The notes under the pieces are model-generated. The model did not search any database and was not told where the DNA came from. It saw only the letters and a list, made by a program, of their open reading frames with translations. The position numbers and the translations under genes were made by a program. A DNA stretch of 64,000 bases from Melioribacteraceae bacterium (lineage in GTDB: Bacteria > Bacteroidota > Ignavibacteria > Ignavibacteriales > Melioribacteraceae), in NCBI GenBank assembly GCA_027030245.1, contig JALVFE010000016.1, positions 248,001 through 312,000 on the forward strand, read 5' to 3'. Positions 9,004 to 18,316 of the stretch are shown here, piece by piece. Within the stretch, counting starts at the first letter, position 1; every line of letters begins with the position of its first letter.

Positions 9004-11106
9004 TTATTTTTTTTCCGAGTTTTCTTTATTGTCTTCCAACAATGCTTTTCTGGAAAGACTGTACTTTCCGTTTTCAATCCGGATTAATTTTACTCCGACT
9101 TTTTCCCCTTCTTTCAAAAAGTCGGATACTTTGTTCACGCGGGAATTATCGATTTGCGAAATGTGCAACAAACCTTGAACACCCGGCAAGAACTCGATAA
9201 ATGCACCATAATCCGTAATCTTAACAACTTTACCTTCGTAAACCATTCCTACTTCGGGTTCTGCAGTTAAACCAACGATGTAATCTCTGGCTTGGTTTAC
9301 TTTGTCAAGCTGCGCTCCGGAGATATGAACCGTTCCGTCTTCATCGATATAAACTTCCACACCGTAATCTTTCTGTATGCCTTGAATCACTTTACCGGCC
9401 GGACCGATAACCGCACCGATTTTATCCTGATTAATTTTAAAAGCCAATTGTTTCGGAGCGTATACCGAAATTTGCTCTTTTGGTTTAGAAAGTACGGCAT
9501 TCATTTTTTCTAGAATATGCAATCTGCCTTCTTTTGCTTGGGCAAGCGCTTTTTCCATAATCTCGAATGAAATGCCTTGAATTTTTATATCCATTTGAAT
9601 TGCGGTAATTCCTTCGGAAGAACCGGCAACTTTAAAATCCATATCGCCAAGATGGTCTTCGTTTCCGGAAATATCTGATAGAATTGCATATTGTTCGCCT
9701 TCTTTAATCAATCCCATTGCTATTCCGCTTATTGCTTTGGAAACCGGCACACCGCCATCCATAAGCGCAAGCGAACCGGCGCAAACCGTTGCCATGGACG
9801 AAGAACCGTTTGATTCCAAAATATCGGAATTCAAGCGTAAGGAATAGGCAAAATCCTTTTCCGGAGGAATGATATTTTTCAAAGCCCGTTCCGCTAAATT
9901 TCCGTGACCGATTTCTCTTCTGCCCGGCCCGGAAAATCTTCCGGTTTCCCCGACGCTAAACGGCGGGAAATTATAATGCAGAATGAATCTTTTGGTGTAT
10001 TCTTCAAGCAAGCCGTCTATAATTTGTTCGTCTGCTTTTGTACCCAAAGTTAATGTTGTTAAACTTTGGGTTTCCCCACGAGTGAACAATGCTGAACCAT
10101 GCGTACGGGCAAGAATCCCGGTTTCGATTGATATCGGACGGATATCTTTGGTCCCTCTTCCATCGAGTCGTTTTCCTTGCTCAAGTATTTGCTTGCGCAT
10201 TAATTCTTTCTCGATATCGTGGAGAATTTCCTTAATTACTTTTTCTTGCTCGGGATATTTTTCCGCCAGAGCTTCAAGTACCGATTCGTTTAATTCTTTG
10301 TTCTTTTTAGCGCGTTCTTTTTTTGCGAGAACCGTACCGACAAGTTCCGCATATTTATCGTAAGCCAATTCGTAAACATCTTTTTTCAGCTCTTCGTCAA
10401 TTTCCACTTCGGGAACTTCCATTTTGGGAATTCCGCATAATTCGCGCAGCTCATTTTGTACTTCAACGAGCTTTTTAATACTTTCGTGCGCCACTTTCAA
10501 CGCTTCGAGGAAATCTTCTTCGCTTACCTCTTTCGCTTCACCTTCCACCATCATAATCGAATCTTCGTTACCGGCCACAATTAATTCCAAATCGCTGTTT
10601 TGAATTTCTTCGATAGTGGGATTAATTACATACTCGCCGTTAACTCTGCACACTCTTACTTCCCCGATAGGTCCTTCGAACGGAATATCGGATATTGTTA
10701 AAGCGGCGGAAGCGCCGATTGCACCGAGCACATCGCCTTCGTTCATTCCGTCGAACGAATAAACGAATCCGATAATTTGGGTTTCGTTTTTAAATTGCTT
10801 TGGGAAAAGCGGACGTATTGGACGGTCGATTAATCTGGAAGTGAGTATTTCTTTTTCCGTCGGTCTTCCTTCCCGTTTAAAAAAACCGCCCGGGTATTTT
10901 CCGGCGGCAAATGCTTTTTCACGGTATTCAACCGATAGCGGGAAAAAGTCTTGGTCTTCCTTTGCAGTATCGGATGCCGAAGCCGCGACGAAAACCATCG
11001 TATCGCCCAGGCGCACCATTACCGCGCCGTTTGCCTGACGGGCATAGCGACCGGTTTCAATAATTATTTTTTTACCGCCAATTTCTACTTCTTTAGTGTA
11101 AATCAT
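9004..11106 (-). CDS. pnp: Polyribonucleotide nucleotidyltransferase (PNPase)
   Basis: A 700-residue phosphorolytic 3'-5' exoribonuclease. Two RNase PH domains flank an all-helical linker: the first from about residue 10 (GRYARQANGAVMVRLGDTMV...KFKREGRPTEKE-like segment), the second from about 315 (RLDGRGTKDIRPI, FTRGETQSLTTLTLGT). A KH domain (GAVIGPAGKVIQGI, near 565) and an S1 domain (GMVYEGKVVKITDYGAFIEFLPGVQGLLHIS, near 630) end the protein. Length and domain order are normal for the family. It is the last gene of the translation operon, 9 bases after rpsO. Confidence 0.97.
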   Translation of the reverse strand: MIYTKEVEIGGKKIIIETGRYARQANGAVMVRLGDTMVFVAASASDTAKEDQDFFPLSVEYREKAFAAGKYPGGFFKREGRPTEKEILTSRLIDRPIRPLFPKQFKNETQIIGFVYSFDGMNEGDVLGAIGASAALTISDIPFEGPIGEVRVCRVNGEYVINPTIEEIQNSDLELIVAGNEDSIMMVEGEAKEVSEEDFLEALKVAHESIKKLVEVQNELRELCGIPKMEVPEVEIDEELKKDVYELAYDKYAELVGTVLAKKERAKKNKELNESVLEALAEKYPEQEKVIKEILHDIEKELMRKQILEQGKRLDGRGTKDIRPISIETGILARTHGSALFTRGETQSLTTLTLGTKADEQIIDGLLEEYTKRFILHYNFPPFSVGETGRFSGPGRREIGHGNLAERALKNIIPPEKDFAYSLRLNSDILESNGSSSMATVCAGSLALMDGGVPVSKAISGIAMGLIKEGEQYAILSDISGNEDHLGDMDFKVAGSSEGITAIQMDIKIQGISFEIMEKALAQAKEGRLHILEKMNAVLSKPKEQISVYAPKQLAFKINQDKIGAVIGPAGKVIQGIQKDYGVEVYIDEDGTVHISGAQLDKVNQARDYIVGLTAEPEVGMVYEGKVVKITDYGAFIEFLPGVQGLLHISQIDNSRVNKVSDFLKEGEKVGVKLIRIENGKYSLSRKALLEDNKENSEKK

Positions 11107-11115
11107 TTAATTTCC

Positions 11116-11385
11116 TTATTTTCTAATTCCTAATTCTTTAATTATTTTTCTGTATCGTTCGATGTCCCGTGCTTTAAGATAATCCAACAATCTTCTTCTT
11201 TTACCAACCATTTTCATCAAACCGCGACGGGACGCATGGTCTTTTTTATGATTTGCAAAATGGTCTCTCAAAGTGTTAATTCTTCCGGTAAGAATCGCAA
11301 TTTGAACTTCCGCAGTTCCGGTATCTTTTTCGTTTTTACCGAACTTCGAAATCAACTCTTGTTTTTGTTCTTTTGTTAATGGCAT
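11116..11385 (-). CDS. rpsO: 30S ribosomal protein S15
   Basis: The 89-residue protein carries the S15 signature: [21 protein letters not shown], then [33 protein letters not shown]. It binds 16S rRNA at the central-domain three-way junction and the B4 bridge to the large subunit. A strong Shine-Dalgarno (GAGGTGATAAA before ATG) precedes the gene. The rpsO-pnp order is conserved across bacteria. A 48-base leader separates it from ribF; S15 autoregulation through such leaders is known elsewhere but is not shown here. Confidence 0.98.
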   Translation of the reverse strand: MPLTKEQKQELISKFGKNEKDTGTAEVQIAILTGRINTLRDHFANHKKDHASRRGLMKMVGKRRRLLDYLKARDIERYRKIIKELGIRK

Positions 11386-11433
11386 TTTATCACCTCATTT
11401 AGTTATACAATGTAACCCCAGAATTAACCGGGA

Positions 11434-12375
11434 TTAATTAATTACTTTCTGTTTTAAAACTTCTTTTGTCCGGCGGATATCTTCTTCTATTTGTTTGATA
11501 AGTTCGTTTTTCCCGCCGAATTTTTTTTCGTCCCTTAATCTTTTTATGAACTCTACTTTTATGTTTTCGCCGTATATTTTTTTATTAAAATTTAAAATAT
11601 GAACTTCGGTAATCGCGTGGGGAGTTTGATTAAACGTAGGGCGAAAACCGATATTCATAACCCCGAAATATACTTTATTTTCAACTTTTACGGAAACAGC
11701 ATAAACACCGTTAGCGGGAATTAATTTTTGTTTATCTTCGGGTTGAATATTCGCCGTAGGGAAACCCAGAACTATTCCTCTACCGGCGCCGGGAACAACT
11801 TTGCCCGACAAGCAATAATTTCTGCCTAAATAGTTATTCGCCTCTTCAATCTTGCCATCCAACAATAAATTACGAATCAAAGTACTGCTTATAACAACCC
11901 CGTTTTCTTTCATCGGCGGAACACGGGTAACTTCAAATCCATATTCTTTTCCCATTTCCCGCAAAGCGTTTTCATCACCTTCCCTATCCCTTCCGAATTT
12001 ATGGTCGTACCCGATTACAACATGCCGCGCGCCAATTTTATCGCAAATATATTGTTTGATGAATTCCACCGAAGTTAATTTTGAAAACTCTTCGGTGAAT
12101 TTTATTATCATAAGATTTTCTATTCCAAAACTTTTAAATATTTCTTTTTTTTCGCTTAATGTAGTTAACAACCGGATATCGAATTTTTTGGAAACAACCG
12201 TTCTCGGATGAGGCTCAAAAGTTATCACAAAATTTCTGAAGCCTTTCTCACGGGAAATTTTCAGCATTTCGTTTAATATTTGTTGGTGACCGCGATGAAC
12301 GCCGTCGAACGTACCAATGGTGACAACCGTATTTTTAGACTTTTCTATATTTGAGTTTCCGTCGAATATTTCCAT
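11434..12375 (-). CDS. ribF: Bifunctional riboflavin kinase / FAD synthetase
   Basis: This 313-residue enzyme converts riboflavin to FMN and then FAD. The N-terminal nucleotidyltransferase domain has TIGTFDGVHRGHQQIL near residue 20, FEPHPRTV near 52, GYDHKFGRDREG near 123 and SSTLIRNLL near 163. The C-terminal flavokinase domain has GKVVPGAGRGIVLGFPTANI near 193 and ANGVYAV, with GVMNIGFRPTF near 235. It starts one base after the truB stop in the operon. Confidence 0.95.
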   Translation of the reverse strand: MEIFDGNSNIEKSKNTVVTIGTFDGVHRGHQQILNEMLKISREKGFRNFVITFEPHPRTVVSKKFDIRLLTTLSEKKEIFKSFGIENLMIIKFTEEFSKLTSVEFIKQYICDKIGARHVVIGYDHKFGRDREGDENALREMGKEYGFEVTRVPPMKENGVVISSTLIRNLLLDGKIEEANNYLGRNYCLSGKVVPGAGRGIVLGFPTANIQPEDKQKLIPANGVYAVSVKVENKVYFGVMNIGFRPTFNQTPHAITEVHILNFNKKIYGENIKVEFIKRLRDEKKFGGKNELIKQIEEDIRRTKEVLKQKVIN

Positions 12376-13095
12376 TTAGTTCTCTACTTTCGCAATTTCC
12401 CGTTTACCGAAAATTTCTTTAATTTCATTAATGCTAAAAGCATCGGAAACTTTGAATTCGCCGATCTCAGTTCTTCTCAATTCTTTCAAGTAACCGCCGC
12501 ATCCCAACTTTTCTCCGAAATCGTTAGCAATTACTCTGATGTAAGTTCCCTTGGAACATTTAATACGAAAATAAATATCAGGTAAATTAATTTTCTTAAT
12601 TTCAAAATTATAAATTGTAACTTTTCTCGGTTTCCTTTCGATATCAATCCCTTTGCGTGCATATTTGTAAAGGGATTTACCCTTATGTTTTACCGCCGAG
12701 TACATCGGTGGAATTTGTTCTATTTCACCCAAAAATTCTTTACGCACTCTTTCAATATCCCCGTCAGTTACGTACGAATAATCTTTTTCTTCCACTGCAT
12801 CGGTTTCGGCATCCATCGAAGGAGTGCTTTTCCCCAGCGATATTATGCCTTCGTAAGTTTTAGGTTTGTCCTGGAACTTTCTTATTTCTTTTGTCTTTTT
12901 TCCCGTACATAATATCAACAATCCGGTTGCCGCCGGATCCAAAGTGCCGGCATGCCCGATTTTCTTAATGTTTAAGATTTTTCTTAATTGCCTAATTACG
13001 TCGAAAGAGCTTATGCCTTCCGGTTTATCAATAAGAATCACTTCACCGGCCGAAAAATCCGGTGTTATATTTTTAATTGTGCTCTTTGCTATCAT
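12376..13095 (-). CDS. truB: tRNA pseudouridine-55 synthase
   Basis: The enzyme isomerises U55 in the T loop of tRNAs. Motifs are clear: LIDKPEGISSFDVIRQLR, then KIGHAGTLDPAATGLL with the catalytic Asp, PKTYEGIISLGKSTPSMDAE, IEQIPPMYSAVKHKGKSLYKYARKG, and CSKGTYIRVIANDFGE. The start at 13095 (MIAKSTIKN) is preferred; an in-frame upstream start at 13134 would lie inside rbfA. With the chosen start it overlaps rbfA by 23 bases. Length 239 residues is normal for a short TruB without the extended PUA tail. Confidence 0.94.
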   Translation of the reverse strand: MIAKSTIKNITPDFSAGEVILIDKPEGISSFDVIRQLRKILNIKKIGHAGTLDPAATGLLILCTGKKTKEIRKFQDKPKTYEGIISLGKSTPSMDAETDAVEEKDYSYVTDGDIERVRKEFLGEIEQIPPMYSAVKHKGKSLYKYARKGIDIERKPRKVTIYNFEIKKINLPDIYFRIKCSKGTYIRVIANDFGEKLGCGGYLKELRRTEIGEFKVSDAFSINEIKEIFGKREIAKVEN

Positions 13096-13429
13096 CTTTA
13101 CGAATTTTGTTAAACAATTCCTCCATCTTTTCAACGTAATCGAGCGTATCGTCCAAATAAAAATTTAATTCCGGTGTATTTTTTATTCTCACTCTGTGAG
13201 CCAATTCCGTTCTTAAAAAACCTTTCAGCGATTCGATATGATTCATCACATATTCGCGTTTGCTTTTATCGAGAATCGAAATATAGACTTTTGCGATTTT
13301 CAAATCGGGTGTAACTTTAACGTTGGTAATCGTAACAAGTCCCAATTCCGGATCTTGAACTTTATGTAAAAAAATCAGACTTAATTCTTCTTGAATCAAT
13401 GCCGATATTTTTTTTAGTCTTACGGACAT
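13073..13429 (-). CDS. rbfA: Ribosome-binding factor A
   Basis: A 118-residue small-subunit assembly factor. It shows the RbfA KH-fold pattern: RLKKISALIQEELSLIF at the start, DPELGLVTITNVKVTPDLKIAKVYISIL, then a helix LKGFLRTELAHRVRIKNTPELNFYLDDTLDYVEKMEELFNKI near the end. It lies between infB (3-base gap) and truB (overlap), the usual order. Helps 16S 5'-end maturation and late 30S assembly, mainly in the cold. Confidence 0.95.
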   Translation of the reverse strand: MSVRLKKISALIQEELSLIFLHKVQDPELGLVTITNVKVTPDLKIAKVYISILDKSKREYVMNHIESLKGFLRTELAHRVRIKNTPELNFYLDDTLDYVEKMEELFNKIRKDDSKEHN

Positions 13430-13432
13430 CTT

Positions 13433-16018
13433 TTATTCCAAATATTGTTTGGTTTCCACGGTTCTATAAGCTTCTATAATATCACCGACTTTTATATCAT
13501 TAAAGTTTTGAATGCTAAGTCCGCATTCGTAACCCGCATCAACTTCTTTAACGTCGTCTTTAAATCTCTTTAGCGAAGCCAATTGTCCTTCGTAAATTAC
13601 CACGCCGTCTCTGAACAGTCTGATTTTTTGATTTCTCGTTATTTTTCCTTCTTGAACATAACAACCTGCAACGGTACCGACCTTGGGTACTTTAAAGATT
13701 TCGCGCACTTCCACAACAGCGGCAACTTCTTCGGTAATTACCGGGGAAAGCATACCTTCGAGTGCAGATTTTATTTCGTTCACGCAATCGTAAATTACAT
13801 TATAAAGTCTGATATCTACTTTTTCTTTCTCCGCAAGTTTTCTTGCGTTAGAATTCGGTCGAACATGAAAACCAACGATAATAGCATTGGAAACACTCGC
13901 CAGCAACACATCGCTTTCCGAAATTGCACCGACACCTTTATGAATTACATTTACTTTAACATCTTTGGTAGAAAGTTTAATTAATGCATCGGAGAGAGCT
14001 TCAACGGAACCATCGACGTCGCCCTTAATAATAACGCCCAATTCTTTTGCCTTACCTTCGCTGATTTGCGATGCGATTTCATCCAACGTTATATGTCTTT
14101 TTTGTCTGCGTTCTTGTTCGCGTTGAATTTGCTGACGTTTAACGCTTATTTCTCTTGCTTCACGTTCGGATTCAACAACAACAAAAACGTCACCGGCTTG
14201 AGGCGATCCTTCAAATCCAAGAACCAGAACAGGAGTAGAAGGCGGGGCTTCTTTCACTTTCTTGTTTCTTTCATCGAACATCGCCCGTACTCTTCCGTAT
14301 TGATTTCCCGCCACGAAAGGTTCGCCGATTTTAAGAGTTCCTTTTTGGACTAACACCGTGGCTGTAATACCTCTACCCTTTTCAAGTGTTGTTTCAATAA
14401 TAGCTCCTCTTGCCCTTCTATCGGGATTTGCTTTAAGTTCAAGAATTTCAGCTTCCAAAAGAATCTTTTCCAAAAGCAAATCAACATTTTCACCGGTCTT
14501 TGCCGAAATTTCCACCGACTGATATTTTCCTCCCCAATCTTCCACCAAAACATTTCTTTCGGCTAATTGCTGTTTAATCTTCTCAACGTTTGCATTCGGT
14601 TTATCGATTTTGTTGATAGCAACAATAATCGGTACACCCGCAGCTTGCGCATGGTTGATTGCTTCAACGGTCTGCGGCATAACCGCATCGTCTGCGGCAA
14701 CAATCAACACAACAATATCCGTAACGCTGGCGCCTCTTGCACGCATCGCGGTAAATGCCTCGTGACCCGGCGTATCGAGAAAAGTTATGTAATGGTCTTC
14801 ATCCACTTTGACTTTATATGCACCAATGTGCTGTGTTATACCTCCGGCTTCACCGGCAACAACGTTGGATTTACGGATGTAATCGAGCAAAGAAGTTTTA
14901 CCGTGATCTACGTGTCCCATTATCGTTACAACCGGAGGTCTTGGTTTCAATGATTCCGGCGGGTCTTCGAAATCGGCTAATTTGTCTAATGCTACTTCTT
15001 CCTCGAAGACTACTTCGTAACCAAATTCTTCCGCAACAAGACTTATCGTTTCAACATCCAATCGTTGGTTAACCGTTACCATCAATCCGAGAGACATAAA
15101 TTTCTGTATTACTTCACTTGCGGGGATTCCCATTAAATTTGCCAATTCCCCGACAGCGATAAATTCGGTAACATGAATTTTTTTCTTTTCAAGTTGTTTT
15201 TGTTCTTCGATAATTTCAAGCTGTTCTTGTTTCTCTTTTCTTTTCTTTTTTCTCTTGCTTGCTCTATCGCCAATACCCGATTCTTCCAAGCTCAAAAGAG
15301 TTTGTTTGACCGCTTTATCTATTTCTTTTTTATCGATTTCGAACCGCTTAGCTTTTTTCTTTTTCTTCGATTTTTTAAGTTCGTCGCCGTCTATTGCCAT
15401 TGCTTTCTTTTTAGCTTTCAGCACTTTTTTCTTCTTCTTTTTCTTACCCGGACGTTCATCCGCTTCGACGGCCGGTTCCCCTTTCTTAGCTTTCGATTCC
15501 GATTTTTCCTCCTCTTCGGCAATAGAATCTATTTTTCCGACAATTTTCAAACCGCCTTGTTTTAATTCTTTTTCCGAATCGGTTAAATAAACTTCAGGTT
15601 CTTCCGTGGTTGGCGATCCTTCGACTTCAACCTTCTGCTCTTCTTCTACTTTTGTTTCACTTTCGGCCGGTTCGGTATCCTCTGCTACCGGTTCTTCGGT
15701 AACAACTGCAGGTTCGGTTTCTTCTTCCGCTACGGGTTCAGGTTCTTTAGCTTCTTCCTTTTGTTTTTCTTCTTCAACCACTTCGCCGTGAGCTTTTTTG
15801 AAGTCGAGAATCTTTTTATAATGTTTTTCAGCTAATTCAATATCTTTTTTAAACTTATCGTAGATTGCGGCAAGCATTTCGTCGGTTAAAACAGACATAT
15901 GCGATTTAACCTTAAAATCTTTTCCTTTCAGAAACTCGAGCAATGTTTCCGTGGAAAGATTATACTCCGCGGCAAATTTGTACAACCTAATTTTTTCAGC
16001 TTTTTTTGTTTCGGGCAT
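13433..16018 (-). CDS. infB: Translation initiation factor IF-2
   Basis: An 861-residue GTPase. Residues 1-50 form the IF2N-like domain ([29 protein letters not shown]). About 80-290 is a low-complexity linker of Glu/Val/Thr runs followed by Lys-rich blocks. A second IF2N unit ([22 protein letters not shown]) precedes the G domain: [12 protein letters not shown] (G1), [17 protein letters not shown] (G3), NKIDKPNA (G4). C-terminal domains II-IV include the initiator-tRNA binding part. It positions fMet-tRNA on the 30S subunit; the matching tRNA gene lies at 28.1 kb. Confidence 0.97.
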   Translation of the reverse strand: MPETKKAEKIRLYKFAAEYNLSTETLLEFLKGKDFKVKSHMSVLTDEMLAAIYDKFKKDIELAEKHYKKILDFKKAHGEVVEEEKQKEEAKEPEPVAEEETEPAVVTEEPVAEDTEPAESETKVEEEQKVEVEGSPTTEEPEVYLTDSEKELKQGGLKIVGKIDSIAEEEEKSESKAKKGEPAVEADERPGKKKKKKKVLKAKKKAMAIDGDELKKSKKKKKAKRFEIDKKEIDKAVKQTLLSLEESGIGDRASKRKKKRKEKQEQLEIIEEQKQLEKKKIHVTEFIAVGELANLMGIPASEVIQKFMSLGLMVTVNQRLDVETISLVAEEFGYEVVFEEEVALDKLADFEDPPESLKPRPPVVTIMGHVDHGKTSLLDYIRKSNVVAGEAGGITQHIGAYKVKVDEDHYITFLDTPGHEAFTAMRARGASVTDIVVLIVAADDAVMPQTVEAINHAQAAGVPIIVAINKIDKPNANVEKIKQQLAERNVLVEDWGGKYQSVEISAKTGENVDLLLEKILLEAEILELKANPDRRARGAIIETTLEKGRGITATVLVQKGTLKIGEPFVAGNQYGRVRAMFDERNKKVKEAPPSTPVLVLGFEGSPQAGDVFVVVESEREAREISVKRQQIQREQERRQKRHITLDEIASQISEGKAKELGVIIKGDVDGSVEALSDALIKLSTKDVKVNVIHKGVGAISESDVLLASVSNAIIVGFHVRPNSNARKLAEKEKVDIRLYNVIYDCVNEIKSALEGMLSPVITEEVAAVVEVREIFKVPKVGTVAGCYVQEGKITRNQKIRLFRDGVVIYEGQLASLKRFKDDVKEVDAGYECGLSIQNFNDIKVGDIIEAYRTVETKQYLE

Positions 16019-16035
16019 TTTAATCTCTTATAATT

Positions 16036-17283
16036 TTATTCTTCTTCTTCAAATTGATTTTTTATGATTTCAATAATCTCATTTGCTTTTTCTTCGTCTA
16101 TACCTTCAATTTTCTTCAATTCGTCCGCACCGGCAGTAAGAACTTCCACAGCGGTATCGAAACGGGCATGTATAAGAAGGTTAACAATTTCGGCGCCTAA
16201 TTCATCTTTCAGATCAACTAATTCAATATCATCTTCGTATTCTTCGAACGGTTTTTCTTCTCTGATAACGTCTATGTGATATCCTGTCAGTTTCATTGCA
16301 AGGCGGATATTAACACCGTTTCTTCCGACAATTAAAGATACTTGATCGCTATCGGCATAAACCGTGCATGTTTTTTCGTCTTCGTTAATTTCTATTTGTT
16401 TTAATTTAGCCGGAGCCAAAGCACGTTGAATGTACTCGACCGGATCATCGGAATAATTTATCACATCGATGTTCTCATTGTTAAGTTCGCGAACAATCGA
16501 GTGAATCCTGATACCTTTCATTCCCACGCAAGCTCCAACGGCATCGATGCGGGCATCGTTAGATTCTACAGCAACCTTGGCTCTTTCGCCGGGTTCACGT
16601 GCGATACCTTTAATCTCAATAATACCATCGTAAATTTCGGGGATTTCAATTTCGAATAATCTTTTCAAGAATTCGTTATCTGCACGGGAAACTATAATTA
16701 CAGGTCTGTTTCCGGATTTTTCCACCTTTTTTACAACGGCGCGGATTGTATCACCTTTTCGATAACGTTCACGTGGAATTTGTTCGGAGCGCGGCAGAAT
16801 TAATTCGTTTTTGTTATGATTTATCAATACATCATTCTTTCTTACTTGATAGATATCGCCGACAATTATCTCACCAATCATTTCGCTGTATTCTTTAACA
16901 ACAATTTCTTTCTCTATTTCTCTGATTCTCTGATTCAAGCTTTGTCGGGCTAAATTAATTAATCTACGACCGAACGAGGAAAGCTCTATTTTCTCAATAT
17001 AATCGTCACCGACTTCAAGCTCTTCTTCGTTGCCGCGTTCGTTTACCTCGTCAATACTTATTTCTGTATTCGGATCGGTTACTTCTTCCACGATTTTTCT
17101 TTCGAGGAAAATTTCTATATCGCCTCTGTCCATATTTACAACAACTTCGTAAGACGCATCGGGACCATATTTTTTCTTTACCAGCACACCGAATACCTCT
17201 TCGATAATACCGGCAAGTATATCTTTATCTAAACCTTTTTCTCTTACCATTTGAGAAAAGGATTCAACAATAGTTGGGTTCAT
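16036..17283 (-). CDS. nusA: Transcription termination/antitermination factor NusA
   Basis: The 415-residue protein begins with the RNA-polymerase-binding domain (SQMVREKGLDKDILAGIIEEV). An S1 domain (GEIIVGDIYQVRKNDVLINHNKNELILPRSEQIPRERYRKGD, near residues 135-180) and two KH domains follow (AREPGERAKVAVESNDARIDAVGACVGMKGIRI; VYADSDQVSLIVGRNGVNIRLAMKLTG). A C-terminal helix-hairpin-helix (LKKIEGIDEEKANEIIEII) ends it. NusA slows polymerase and strengthens hairpin termination. An attenuator-like hairpin just before rimP suggests possible feedback. Confidence 0.96.
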   Translation of the reverse strand: MNPTIVESFSQMVREKGLDKDILAGIIEEVFGVLVKKKYGPDASYEVVVNMDRGDIEIFLERKIVEEVTDPNTEISIDEVNERGNEEELEVGDDYIEKIELSSFGRRLINLARQSLNQRIREIEKEIVVKEYSEMIGEIIVGDIYQVRKNDVLINHNKNELILPRSEQIPRERYRKGDTIRAVVKKVEKSGNRPVIIVSRADNEFLKRLFEIEIPEIYDGIIEIKGIAREPGERAKVAVESNDARIDAVGACVGMKGIRIHSIVRELNNENIDVINYSDDPVEYIQRALAPAKLKQIEINEDEKTCTVYADSDQVSLIVGRNGVNIRLAMKLTGYHIDVIREEKPFEEYEDDIELVDLKDELGAEIVNLLIHARFDTAVEVLTAGADELKKIEGIDEEKANEIIEIIKNQFEEEE

Positions 17284-17299
17284 TTGGATTGCCTCCCTG

Positions 17300-17752
17300 T
17301 CAAAATCTAATTATTACTTTTGCTTTTTGTATTTGGTTAAAACTCAGTTTTTTTTCGCCTTTGTTTGTTTGGAACGTTAACTCGTCACCTTCGACTTTTA
17401 TCAATTCGCCTTCAAATTTTTTGACGGTATCGTCTTCAAGATATTTTACTTCAAAATTTCTGTTAACGTGTTTCGGATATTGTCTGAGAAACTTCAAAGG
17501 TTTATCGATTCCCGGCGAAGAAACATCCAATCTGTAATTTCCGCTTAACAGTTCTTCTTCTTCGATTACGGTAGTTAATTTTCTGCTCAATTTTGAGCAA
17601 TCATTAGCGGTAACCGGTTTGTCTCCGTCGATGTAAATTTCCACTATCGGGTTTCTCTCGTTACCGCGTATTACCAAATCCACAAGTAGAAAACCGTTGT
17701 TTTCTACTATTTCCGTTATTTTTTCCCTGATATATTTTTTATTCCGTTCCAT
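17300..17752 (-). CDS. rimP: Ribosome maturation factor RimP
   Basis: A 150-residue 30S assembly factor and first gene of the operon. The N-terminal domain shows LVDLVIRGNERNPIVEIYIDGDKPVTANDCSKLSRKLTTVIEEE, followed by NYRLDVSSPGIDKPLKFLRQYPKHVNRNFEVKY, the best conserved RimP block; an SH3-like C-terminal domain ends with FNQIQKAKVIIRF. The start at 17752 (MERNKKYI) is chosen because the alternative seven codons earlier would lie in the hairpin at 17764-17780. No clear Shine-Dalgarno is visible. Confidence 0.93.
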   Translation of the reverse strand: MERNKKYIREKITEIVENNGFLLVDLVIRGNERNPIVEIYIDGDKPVTANDCSKLSRKLTTVIEEEELLSGNYRLDVSSPGIDKPLKFLRQYPKHVNRNFEVKYLEDDTVKKFEGELIKVEGDELTFQTNKGEKKLSFNQIQKAKVIIRF

Positions 17753-17763
17753 ACAAACAAAAA

Positions 17764-17780
17764 TCGCCCTCAAGGGGCGA
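17764..17780 (-). terminator. Attenuator-like hairpin in the rimP-nusA leader
   Basis: On the minus strand the stem TCGCCC/GGGCGA with a 5-base loop is followed by ATTTTTGTTTGT and then the rimP ATG. It has the form of an intrinsic terminator but lies inside the leader of the operon, about 6 bases after the predicted transcription start and 12 before the start codon. No gene upstream needs terminating within 500 bases, so an attenuator role is more likely than a plain terminator; this is inference. Confidence 0.55.
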
Positions 17781-17792
17781 AATTAGAATTAA

Positions 17793-17823
17793 CAAATTTA
17801 CAAACTTATTCTTGATTTAGCAA
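17793..17823 (-). promoter_or_regulatory. Predicted promoter of the rimP-nusA-infB operon
   Basis: Read on the minus strand, TTG (17821-17823) is followed after exactly 20 bases by TAAATTTG (17793-17800). This matches the Bacteroidetes-type TTG / TAnnTTTG promoter, and the same N20 spacing occurs before the tRNA, the restriction operon and (with one mismatch) marR in this window. Confidence 0.65.
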
Positions 17824-17950
17824 GATATTACTTATAAATACAATTTAACTGATATGTTCCCGATCTACTTTAACTAAGCTCCACACTCTGTAAAGTTAGT
17901 ATAAAATTAATTCTTCAATTCCGGTAAGATACGGATATTGCAAGTGGTAA

Positions 17951-18224
17951 CCGGTGGAACGGACCGGTCCTTTCCACCAGGGAAAAGGAATGGTACTTCC
18001 ACTAAGTAATCTTTTGAAGAGGAATGGTCCTCTCCAACAGTGTTTTTTAATATCGGTAAGGTTTTTCCGGTTAAAAATGTCGAGGCATGAGCCTCGACAT
18101 CAGTGAAACCGGTGGAAATGAGTGGTCCTTTCCACCAGGAAATTTTTTGGAGAGGAATGGTCCTCTCCAACAGTGTTTTAGTTTTTATACAGTTAAAAAT
18201 GTCGAGGCATGGGCCTCGACATCA
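17951..18224. repeat. Cluster of three kinds of short hairpin repeats
   Basis: The 543 bases between rimP and the TlpA-like gene hold no convincing gene but contain three repeat types, each twice. Type A (17951-17981 and 18109-18140) is CCGGTGGAA...TTTCCACCAGG. Type B (18019-18047 and 18151-18180) is GAGGAATGGTCCTCTCCAAC followed by AGTGTTTT. Type C (18069-18102 and 18191-18224) is a perfect hairpin TGTCGAGGC-ATGA-GCCTCGACA with flanking TTAAAAA and TCA. The order is A-B-C-A-B-C, so a composite of about 140 bases has been duplicated. They resemble REP/BIME-type intergenic palindromes. Confidence 0.85.
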
Positions 18225-18316
18225 GGGCAACAATAATTTTTCAGGCAGAAATCTTGTGGAAATGAAAGGTTTACTCCATAAGTGAAATCTTATGCTTATT
18301 CTCTCTTCACAAAAAA

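Noticed and set aside
17907-18170. 87-codon open frame on the minus strand in the repeat cluster
   Set aside because: It runs through the hairpin repeats, and its peptide contains their translation twice (GEDHSSSKDYLVE-like parts). No ribosome site or family likeness.
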